Of a DNA stretch of 64,000 nt, positions 24,562-31,578 are shown in pieces (the first letter of the stretch is position 1; every line of letters begins with the position of its first letter). This DNA is from Paenibacillus glycanilyticus (GTDB taxonomy: Bacteria > Bacillota > Bacilli > Paenibacillales > Paenibacillaceae): NCBI RefSeq assembly GCF_030161375.1, contig NZ_BSSQ01000035.1, positions 53,176 to 117,175 of the forward strand, given 5' to 3'. The position numbers and the translations under genes are program-made. Below the pieces are notes generated by a model. That model was given only the letters and a program-made list of their open reading frames with translations, made no database searches and had not been told where the DNA came from.

Positions 24562-26250
24562 TTATGCGTATTTGCTGCCAAGCAGCAAGAAAATGCTCGA
24601 CGTCCACGTGATGCCCGGATCGCGCAAGGCTCGTCCTGTCTTGGCTTGGAAATTCTCGGCCATTCCGCTCTTTGCGACCAAGTCGCAGAATCGTCCTGCA
24701 AGATCCTTAGCAAATTCCTCTTCGCCTAGTTGACTTAAGGCATGAGAGAGCAGAAACATCGGAGGCGCCCAGATCGGACCTCTCCAATAGCCATCCTCCT
24801 CGAACCATGCACTGTCCAGACGTTCGCTCGCTAGTCCGTATTCCGTCAAGAAAGCTCCTTCAACCTTAAGCTCTTCTATCATACGGTCTCGAATCCCCTT
24901 AGGCAATTTTTCGCCTAACAATAATGGAAGATACAGAATTAACGATTTGCTCTCCACAAACTCATGATTGCCTGCGCGTCTTGCCTTAAGCCTGCCTTCG
25001 TCAACAAAATGCTCAAGCAAATTATCGAACAACTGCTGCGATCTTATCTTCCAGCTATTTGCTTCGGCCAGCATGCCAAGCTTTCTGGCGATCGTCTCAA
25101 GGGTCTCCATTTGAATAATCAAATAGGTAGCGAGATCGGGACTTTCAAGCGGCATGCCATCCGCGAATATCGTGCTGTTGTCCCATCCGCAGTCGTTGCC
25201 GTTATGATATTCCGGCATGCCGTCCTTATCGCTGTCCCGGTGATTGAACCACCATTCCGTCCATTTCGCGAGCGATGGATAAGCTTCAAGCAGATGGTCG
25301 TTCGTCACCCAATCCGTATGCTCCATGATCCATTTCAGCGCGAAACCATGGATTGGAGGTTTTACGTAACCTCTTACCAGGTAATTGTCCGTGATCGTAT
25401 CCGGCAATGCCCCGAACTGATCCTGGTGATCAAAGACCAGCATCCACTGATGCCAAGCCAGCTCCGGATCCTGCTCCGCAACCGCCATGGCATGGAAGCA
25501 ATGATCCCAGCTCCAAATGCCGCACATGCCGCTTTTGGAAGCATACATCGTTGGGCGCGTAATATTCTCGTATGGCCGTACCTGCACCATCCAGTTCAAA
25601 TACACAGCTAATTGCCTAGCTTCCGAATAGCGCTCGGGAAGCGGAAGAGCCGACTGCTCATACGCCTCGAACAGGTCTGTTGCAGCTTGAAGGCTGTCCG
25701 TGAAAGAGGAATACGTCCGTTCCTTCCATGTAATGCTGTCCCGGTATAACTCCAACGCTCCCTCGGCTGATGTTGCTCCGGCGCTTGGCGCAAAGTCAAT
25801 GTTGACGTAATCCGCGTTATCGCCGTTCCAGCTCGTGTTAACAATCAAGTCTCCCGCAGCGGAGGTTAAACGGATATGCTCGCGCGATCCGTCCGAATTC
25901 ACTTCGCATTGCTTCGCGCCATAGGGAACAACATGCGAGGCTCTAATAAATTCGAATCGAATGCTTACGTTTTCCGTCTGGACCTGCAAGGTTGTCGGAT
26001 CCTCGAAGCAAATGACCGCGCTGCCGAATTCCGAGCGTAGCGCGATGCTTGCAGCGGATGCTTCTTCCGCGAACGGTACGGGATTCCCTTCATGAAGAAG
26101 GACCAATCTAGCCACCCGCTGACGGTAAACGTCTTTATGAAGCGATCTTATATAAAGGCCTTCCGGCTCATCTTCGTACGTCCCCATCCGATTAATGGCG
26201 AAGTAAGAGCCGGGATAACTAAAAGGTATTTTGGATACATCGACCCGCAT
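24562..26250 (-). CDS. GH63/trehalase-like (alpha/alpha)6 glycosidase
   Basis: Cytoplasmic glycosidase of 562 aa. An N-terminal beta-sandwich of about 200 residues precedes an (alpha/alpha)6 barrel. Clan GH-G motifs are visible: GIWSWDHCFHA (Trp-Asp at 248-249), GNDCGWDNS (351-359, where Asp357 is the expected general acid) and GYWRGPIWAP near residue 500. Members hydrolyse alpha-glucosidic or related alpha-linkages by inversion. There is no signal peptide, so it acts on imported oligosaccharide. It is preceded by GGGGAGG and lies between the GH28-like gene and the kinase gene. The exact substrate is open; family members include mannosylglycerate and glucosylglycerate hydrolases as well as alpha-glucosidases. 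Confidence 0.8.
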   Translation of the reverse strand: MRVDVSKIPFSYPGSYFAINRMGTYEDEPEGLYIRSLHKDVYRQRVARLVLLHEGNPVPFAEEASAASIALRSEFGSAVICFEDPTTLQVQTENVSIRFEFIRASHVVPYGAKQCEVNSDGSREHIRLTSAAGDLIVNTSWNGDNADYVNIDFAPSAGATSAEGALELYRDSITWKERTYSSFTDSLQAATDLFEAYEQSALPLPERYSEARQLAVYLNWMVQVRPYENITRPTMYASKSGMCGIWSWDHCFHAMAVAEQDPELAWHQWMLVFDHQDQFGALPDTITDNYLVRGYVKPPIHGFALKWIMEHTDWVTNDHLLEAYPSLAKWTEWWFNHRDSDKDGMPEYHNGNDCGWDNSTIFADGMPLESPDLATYLIIQMETLETIARKLGMLAEANSWKIRSQQLFDNLLEHFVDEGRLKARRAGNHEFVESKSLILYLPLLLGEKLPKGIRDRMIEELKVEGAFLTEYGLASERLDSAWFEEDGYWRGPIWAPPMFLLSHALSQLGEEEFAKDLAGRFCDLVAKSGMAENFQAKTGRALRDPGITWTSSIFLLLGSKYA

Positions 26251-26280
26251 AAACGAGATGCCTCCCCTAATGTAAAGTAT

Positions 26281-26339
26281 AAAAAGCCGATTCCGCGAGC
26301 CGGTAGGAAAATCGTTCGAAAATAGTCGAGAATCGGCTG
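26281..26339 (-). terminator. Possible partial terminator inside the block B operon
   Basis: AGCCGATTC and GAATCGGCT pair across a long loop, and the minus strand continues TTTTTATACTTT. It lies directly past the GH28-like stop codon. Confidence 0.55.
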
Positions 26340-27635
26340 TTATTTGAACTTAATGTCTCTTGCTTCTTTTACAAAGAGATCAAGCTCATTGCCGTCCATG
26401 ATTTTGCGGCCGCCAAGCTTGAAGTTGTCGAACGTTACGCGTTCAACGGGATGTTCCGCATCGTATCCGCCGATAACGGAAATCGAATATCCGGGATTGT
26501 AGAGCGAGCTTACAACCTCGATATCCTTCAGCAGGATATCTTGGATTCGGCCTCTTTCATTGTCGGTGTTATACATGGAACGCATCACCCGGAAGTCGAT
26601 CAGCTTATCGTAATAATGCTCGATGCGGATATTCTCGAATACGATGTCCCTCACCGTTGCGCGATCGCCGACATGAATGCTGAGCGCGGCGCCGTAACCG
26701 TTAACGGAGACGATGTCGATATCGTGGAATTTCACGTCTCTAACTTCGTCAATCGTCAGCTCATGGCCGATTTCAACCGCATTGCCCGACGGTCCGTTAA
26801 CGAAGACGCAGGAGCGCACTTCGATGCCATGTACGTCTTTTGCCGCATACAGCATAGGGCTGTCCGGATTCTCCGACCAGTCGAACGCTTTGATAACAAC
26901 GCAGTCGTCGTTATTGCGGAGAATGCAATTCTCGATCAGTACATGCTGGCAGCCAACAATATCAATGCCGTCGGAGCTGACCACCTCGCCGATCTGCTTG
27001 ATGCGGTCGATATGCACGTGACGGCAGTTCGCCAGCATAATCATCCAGCATGGCGGTTCGACCATAATAATATCCCGGATCTCAACATTAGAGCAGTCGT
27101 ACAGCAGGATTGTCCTGTAATCTCTCGTACCATGGAAATACGAACCGTCCAATACGCCATTGCCATAGATTTTGATATTCGAAGCGCCGCTTGCGCGGAC
27201 GCTGCCTTTAACTATGGCACCGTCTTCAATATAGATGGATTCATTGTCCTGAAGGACAAGCTCGCCAATTTCATAAACCTGTCCGCCCTTGAAGTACAAT
27301 GTCGCTTTGCCGTCATACGCCTGCTCCTCATTTCCATAGAAGAACAGGGGCAAAGAGATGCCCTCGATTTTGAGATGCAAATACCGGTTATCCTCCAAGG
27401 TAAATCGCGCAGTGTTGCCCGAAACCTCAACGGGAATATTGAGCTTTAGAGGGCTAATGGCCACGGAGCGGATTGGCGCTGCTGCCTCGATCTCAACGAC
27501 GGCCGAGCCGGAATAAGTGACCGGTGCGAAATAAGCTACGTTTGTGCGAAGTACGTCTACCAGGCGGCCGTTTACTGTAACCGAGACTTCTTTTGCCCTG
27601 GGATAAGACTTCGGATAATGATGATGAGCATTCAT
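26340..27635 (-). CDS. GH28-like right-handed beta-helix glycosidase (cytoplasmic)
   Basis: Polygalacturonase-superfamily protein of 431 aa. An N-terminal sandwich (about 1-110) leads into a beta-helix with repeated 'N(I/V).I' rungs. GH28 landmarks are present: SSDGIDIVG (Asp222, Asp225), NNDDCVVIK (Asp243, Asp244) and a GHE in place of the usual GHG (290-292). The usual RIK motif is not evident, so the subsite chemistry may differ. The absence of a signal peptide points to exo-action on imported oligosaccharides, perhaps galacturonic acid or rhamnose-linked units; this is inference. It sits in the operon between the ChbG-like deacetylase (8 bases before) and the GH63-like gene. Confidence 0.8.
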   Translation of the reverse strand: MNAHHHYPKSYPRAKEVSVTVNGRLVDVLRTNVAYFAPVTYSGSAVVEIEAAAPIRSVAISPLKLNIPVEVSGNTARFTLEDNRYLHLKIEGISLPLFFYGNEEQAYDGKATLYFKGGQVYEIGELVLQDNESIYIEDGAIVKGSVRASGASNIKIYGNGVLDGSYFHGTRDYRTILLYDCSNVEIRDIIMVEPPCWMIMLANCRHVHIDRIKQIGEVVSSDGIDIVGCQHVLIENCILRNNDDCVVIKAFDWSENPDSPMLYAAKDVHGIEVRSCVFVNGPSGNAVEIGHELTIDEVRDVKFHDIDIVSVNGYGAALSIHVGDRATVRDIVFENIRIEHYYDKLIDFRVMRSMYNTDNERGRIQDILLKDIEVVSSLYNPGYSISVIGGYDAEHPVERVTFDNFKLGGRKIMDGNELDLFVKEARDIKFK

Positions 27636-27643
27636 AGGTTAAG

Positions 27644-28435
27644 TTAACTCCTCTCTTCCAGCTCGTCGTAACGAACGGAGGTCACGCCGTATTGGTTGTA
27701 TAAAGATTCAAGACGCGGATCCAGAAGCATCCTGCGTTCGGCATCCCGCTCCGCGGCGATGTCCGCTCCGTCCAACTCGGCATTGCCGAATTGCCGCATC
27801 TCGCCGCTGTCTAGACCGGGATGCAGAATGACGGTATATAGCCCTTCTTGTGCTGCTTGTATATCTTGCATATGCTTAGATAGATAAATCTGGGCCAGAT
27901 CATTCGGATCTGCGAATTCCATAGCCGCAGCTTCGTCTGCCCTTGGAAGCGGCCGGAAATAACGGTGGAAATTGACGAGGCCTTCCTGTCGGCACCAGTT
28001 ATCGAGCCACTCCGCATAACCCTTCACGCAATAACTGAAAAACATATGCTCATCAACGTACGAAATCGGGAATCCGACCTCTCGTAGCCGATCATACTGT
28101 GCGAGCGTCTCCGCAACGGCTTCTTCTAAATTCACATTCCCCATTAGGGATGGATGAGACAGGAAGTACCCTTGTTCATCTATAAGGCTCGGCACTTGTT
28201 CACAAGGAAGCACGGGCTTCCATTTCGCGCGGTCCCATTCGGCATTCATCGTAATATGCATGCCGAAGCAAATCTCTTTGCAATCGGAGAGCAGCATAGC
28301 TCCTTGTTCCAAATAAGGTCCGGGAGCCATCACGCTGACATTTCTCAGCAAGCCGCGCTGGCATGCTTCCGCAATCGCTTGATTCGCCGATAAGCTTCCT
28401 CCAAAGTCATCGCCCCGAAGCAAAATCCGAATCAT
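27644..28435 (-). CDS. ChbG/YdjC-type carbohydrate deacetylase
   Basis: Metal-dependent carbohydrate deacetylase of 263 aa. The start MIRILLRGDDFGGS is chosen because it overlaps the upstream stop as ATGA and because the RGDDFG motif (Asp9-Asp10) opens the family fold; the longer frame is unrelated sequence. Other metal-site positions are His60 in FGMHITMN, His130 in YVDEHMFF and the late ILHPGLD. ChbG removes one N-acetyl group from chitin oligosaccharides; YdjC-like relatives act on other acetylated sugars. Here it sits among an SGNH esterase and a NodB-like protein, so removal of acetyl groups from imported plant oligosaccharides is a reasonable inference. Chitobiose is possible but there is no chitin gene nearby. 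Confidence 0.85.
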   Translation of the reverse strand: MIRILLRGDDFGGSLSANQAIAEACQRGLLRNVSVMAPGPYLEQGAMLLSDCKEICFGMHITMNAEWDRAKWKPVLPCEQVPSLIDEQGYFLSHPSLMGNVNLEEAVAETLAQYDRLREVGFPISYVDEHMFFSYCVKGYAEWLDNWCRQEGLVNFHRYFRPLPRADEAAAMEFADPNDLAQIYLSKHMQDIQAAQEGLYTVILHPGLDSGEMRQFGNAELDGADIAAERDAERRMLLDPRLESLYNQYGVTSVRYDELEERS

Positions 28436-29475
28436 GCCGTCACCGTCAAATAGCGGCTGATTTGCTCCGCCAGATGGTTGGAAATTTCCAGAAGCCCTTC
28501 TTCCGACGGATGAATGATGTCGTAGGTGAGCAGCGAAGTCTTGGTCAGCAGCTGGACGCCGGGAATATGGATCAGCTTTGGTCTGTTCATTCGCATCACT
28601 TTTTCTTCGACGATACGGCGGAATTGCTGTCCAATCTCTCCGTTTCTCACGTCTCCCATGTAGGTGAACAGATCGGTGACGAAGATCCATTTATCCGGGT
28701 GAGCATCCGCGATGGTGGAAATAAAATAATCGACGCGCTTCCGGAATTCATCCGGCGAACCCGGAACTCCGTTCTTGACGTCCCAAATCATGTTGATGCC
28801 AAGTTCGATAAAAGCAAATTCCCAGCCGGACAGCTGCGCGATATAATCCGCCATCTCCGCGTCTACCATAGCCGCTCCGGCCATGGACAAGCTCCATAGA
28901 TCCACGCCAAGCTTCTCGGCCGTGCGCATGCTGTAAGCTCCGGTTGGACGAACGGCTGACGCGCCGCTTGAGATTGACGAACCGTACAGGAGCATTTTGC
29001 GCTCGGGCATGCTGCCTTCTCTTGGCAGCTCGGTCTCTCCCTCCACGCCAATGAAAGCGATATGGCTCTCATAGGGAAGAATGACCCGAACGAGATCCGG
29101 AGGAAAACGGAGCTGCTCTTTGGCTGCAATCATCTGCATAAGCTCCATTTCCTTCGGACGTTCAATCTCGATCTCCGTCACATGGGTACCCAGAATCCGG
29201 GGAGCGTTCTCCTGGAAGGTTCCGTGATACACCTCGGCTACCGTATGTCCTCCCGTCAGCTGCTTCGTATTCAATACCGCGAACTTCAGCTTTACGCGAT
29301 CCGATTTCATATGGAACCGGATTTCCACGGAGCCCGTCTTGAGTGCCGAATCATGCGCAATTTCGTGAAGCTGCAGCCGCAGAGCATTCGGAATGCGGCA
29401 CAACTGCATACCTTCCCCGTCTTGAACCGGCATAAGTTCCGCGACATTATGCAAATAGAGATTTTTATAATTCAC
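28432..29475 (-). CDS. SGNH/GDSL-family esterase with N-terminal beta-sandwich
   Basis: Predicted carbohydrate esterase of 347 aa. The start is GTG (MNYKNLYLHN) behind AGGAGAGG. Residues about 1-150 form a beta-sandwich like those in CE2-type and related esterases. The SGNH domain starts LLYGSSISSG, with Ser167 as nucleophile in a G-S-S-I version of the GDSL block. FIELGINM supplies the oxyanion Gly-Asn block, and YDIIHPSEEG supplies the catalytic Asp and His. No signal peptide is seen, so it acts inside the cell. It overlaps the downstream deacetylase by four bases. Removal of O-acetyl or acyl groups from oligosaccharides is the likely role. Confidence 0.85.
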   Translation of the reverse strand: MNYKNLYLHNVAELMPVQDGEGMQLCRIPNALRLQLHEIAHDSALKTGSVEIRFHMKSDRVKLKFAVLNTKQLTGGHTVAEVYHGTFQENAPRILGTHVTEIEIERPKEMELMQMIAAKEQLRFPPDLVRVILPYESHIAFIGVEGETELPREGSMPERKMLLYGSSISSGASAVRPTGAYSMRTAEKLGVDLWSLSMAGAAMVDAEMADYIAQLSGWEFAFIELGINMIWDVKNGVPGSPDEFRKRVDYFISTIADAHPDKWIFVTDLFTYMGDVRNGEIGQQFRRIVEEKVMRMNRPKLIHIPGVQLLTKTSLLTYDIIHPSEEGLLEISNHLAEQISRYLTVTA

Positions 29476-29488
29476 AAAGGATCCTCTC

Positions 29489-29671
29489 CTAGTACGTGAC
29501 GTTATAAAGTTTATATTTTTCATTGCGGAATACTTTGTAGAACTCTAGTACGTTCTCTTCTTTACCCGCATAACAGCAACGCTGGCAATAATATTCATCT
29601 TCCTCCTCGTCATAAGCGAGCAAGTAATCGATCTCTCTGGCGAAGCAGGAAGGGCATAATAGCAATTTCAT
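29489..29671 (-). CDS. Small zinc-ribbon protein
   Basis: A 60-aa protein with CPSC near the N-terminus and CQRC about 23 residues later, a four-cysteine zinc ribbon, followed by a charged tail. The start is set at MKLLLCPSC because its ATG overlaps the upstream stop as ATGA, the pattern used elsewhere in this operon; an ATG seven codons earlier also has a possible site (GGAGG, 12 nt away). It ends 13 bases before the esterase start. I do not recognise the family. Its position inside a polysaccharide operon suggests a chaperone-like, RNA-binding or regulatory partner, but nothing in the sequence decides this. Confidence 0.75.
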   Translation of the reverse strand: MKLLLCPSCFAREIDYLLAYDEEEDEYYCQRCCYAGKEENVLEFYKVFRNEKYKLYNVTY

Positions 29672-31401
29672 CGTTTTTCCACGTTGAGCCATGATGACAG
29701 GACACCTCCGAGCTGAACTTTTTTCTCAAGCGTGAGCTTGTAGTAGGGCTTGAACAGGACGCCTTCCTTCACGCTACCCCAATCCGCTTCCCCTTCGGGA
29801 GTCAGGGACAATTGCGTGCGGATTTGCGGGATAACGGCCTTCACTTCCGTTGGAGCCGCAACGCGCGCTTCCTTCGAACGGTAAGTGAACGGGATCGTGT
29901 GCTTCTCCTCTTGATGCGACAGTACGGTCAATTCAATGCCTCGCATATCCTCCGGATACACCGTTGTTCCGTAACAGCCGTCGAGCACTTCCGTCAGCGT
30001 AATTTCAGCCGTTGGATCGGACAGCTCAAGTACGCGGCGTTCAATAAGAATTCTGCCATCTCCCGTGAAGGTGAACGCGGATTCCAGCGTAACCTCGAGA
30101 TCGCCAACTTGAATGCTGATCGGCTCGACAACAAGCTGCTGCTTGCCATCATGCGTACGTTCGATTCTTCCCTTGGCGCGTTTTCCTTCAATGCTGGCCG
30201 ATGCATCGCCATACTTGATCACGCAGCGGTGTCCGGAATGGCCGCGATGCTCCCGGGCAATGACATAAGGGTAGTTGCCGTTCCACAAAATGTCCGTATC
30301 CGGTCCGGTATCGCCGGACAATTCGCCGACGTACGGGCGGAAATCGCAAATAACGCCGCCAATATTCAAATCAATAGCCGCGCGGAAATAGGAATCCGCG
30401 TACCAGAACGTCTGGCGTTTCGTGCCGGCCAGGATGTCCTTCCACAAGTTGACCTCCGCCGCTCCGGCGCCAATCTCCGTTTTGTAGAAGTCGGCGAATT
30501 CGCTCATCGTCACGAACTCCACTTCGCCTTGCTCCGCCTTCCCTTTCAGGTATTGCAGGGAATCGATATATAACGCGCGCGCATGTTCAAAGTTATCGAC
30601 AAATATATTGCCGGGCACTACCCATGGCGTGCTGACAAACACGTTGTAATAGGAAAAGCCGTTATAGTTCTTCTGCTCGATCCATTGATCGACAAACCGG
30701 TGCATATACGGGCTGTTTGGTCCGTCATTCGCCTTGGCTCTCATCACGTTAGCGGGATGGGAGGAGAAATAATCGTCGCGGCTAGTCAGCGCAAGCACCA
30801 TATCCCGGTTCAAATGCGGCAAGGCAACCAGATCAATGGAGCTTTCTTTGTCCCGGCCGGGAGCCAGATAGTGATATTTGGAAGGATAAAAAGCCCCCCA
30901 AGGTCCGCCGTCGCTGAACAAATACCAGGAGCCGTTATTGCCCTCGAACATCTTGACGCCTTCTTCGAAGCAATTCGTAATGGACGTCTTCACCTGCGGA
31001 TATTTCTCTTTAATATAAAGCGTGGTTTCCGTGTCCATGATATAACCGCCGATGGCAGTTGGAACAAAGCCAAACTCCGCTTGGAATACCTCGAAGATGC
31101 GGTCCACGATTTTCTTTTTCGACGAAAACGAATGCAAATACAACGCCTGCTCGTCGCTCTCCGCGTATGGAAGCATTTCTTCGCACATCATGTTGTGGAA
31201 ATGAATGCCTATTTCATCGCCTAATCCCATTTGCGTCTTTACGTAAGCCACCATATCCGGATCGCATAGTCCCTCGTAAGACAATAATATCGTTGTCCGG
31301 ATGCCGGCGCGGTGTGCTTCATCCTGTTGAAACTTAATTCCTTCCAGCATGGACGCCCCCCGGTCAGCCCGGTGAATGACGTTTACATACATCTTGCTCA
31401 T
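29668..31401 (-). CDS. Uncharacterised protein with NodB/deacetylase-like barrel and C-terminal sandwich
   Basis: Cytoplasmic protein of 577 aa and first gene of the block B catabolic operon. The N-terminal half (about 1-330) looks like a (beta/alpha) barrel of the polysaccharide deacetylase superfamily: the early strand reads NVIHRAD, and GDEIGIHFHN (Asp62-Glu63, His67, His69) resembles a metal-binding H-x-H. The C-terminal half (about 350-577) is beta-rich, with AAIDLNIGGVICDF and repeated strands as in glycosidase accessory domains. The overall architecture is unfamiliar to me. AAGAAGGG precedes the ATG, and a motif-1 promoter with TATAAT lies about 35 bases upstream. It overlaps the zinc-ribbon gene. 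A deacetylase or a barrel glycosidase with a new specificity are both possible. Confidence 0.65.
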   Translation of the reverse strand: MSKMYVNVIHRADRGASMLEGIKFQQDEAHRAGIRTTILLSYEGLCDPDMVAYVKTQMGLGDEIGIHFHNMMCEEMLPYAESDEQALYLHSFSSKKKIVDRIFEVFQAEFGFVPTAIGGYIMDTETTLYIKEKYPQVKTSITNCFEEGVKMFEGNNGSWYLFSDGGPWGAFYPSKYHYLAPGRDKESSIDLVALPHLNRDMVLALTSRDDYFSSHPANVMRAKANDGPNSPYMHRFVDQWIEQKNYNGFSYYNVFVSTPWVVPGNIFVDNFEHARALYIDSLQYLKGKAEQGEVEFVTMSEFADFYKTEIGAGAAEVNLWKDILAGTKRQTFWYADSYFRAAIDLNIGGVICDFRPYVGELSGDTGPDTDILWNGNYPYVIAREHRGHSGHRCVIKYGDASASIEGKRAKGRIERTHDGKQQLVVEPISIQVGDLEVTLESAFTFTGDGRILIERRVLELSDPTAEITLTEVLDGCYGTTVYPEDMRGIELTVLSHQEEKHTIPFTYRSKEARVAAPTEVKAVIPQIRTQLSLTPEGEADWGSVKEGVLFKPYYKLTLEKKVQLGGVLSSWLNVEKR

Positions 31402-31435
31402 GTCTGTCCCTTCTTTCTGCTCCTATATCCTCCTC

Positions 31436-31489
31436 ATTATAGGGGCGGCTTTACGAAAGTAGAGTGGGACAATAGATTGCTGCAGGTAG
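31436..31489 (-). promoter_or_regulatory. Motif-1 promoter of the block B catabolic operon
   Basis: The 29-bp box (31489-31461, minus strand) carries CTACC, GCAATC and TTGTCCCAC; after 19 nt comes TATAAT (31441-31436). It is the best copy of the motif. There is no -35 hexamer of the sigma-A type. The predicted leader is about 28 nt. Confidence 0.75.
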
Positions 31490-31513
31490 GAAGATCGGGT
31501 GATTATGCTCTCT

Positions 31514-31563
31514 AAAAAAAACAGGCCGTTGCGAGTTCCAATTTCAGGATTCTCCACGGCCTG
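31514..31563 (-). terminator. Strong intrinsic terminator closing block A
   Basis: CAGGCCGT and ACGGCCTG pair across a 34-nt loop and are followed by eight T residues on the minus strand. It separates the DUF4038-like gene from the block B promoter. Confidence 0.85.
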
Positions 31564-31578
31564 CGGGTTACAACGGTA

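Noticed and set aside
26451..27449. A 332-codon plus-strand open frame opposite the GH28-like gene.
   Set aside because: The composition is typical of an antisense frame and no domain or RBS was seen, while the minus strand carries GH28 motifs.
28436..28690. A long N-terminal extension of the ChbG-like protein in the same frame.
   Set aside because: It is Arg/His-rich shadow sequence of the esterase gene; the family starts at MIRILLRGDD and the ATGA overlap sets the start.
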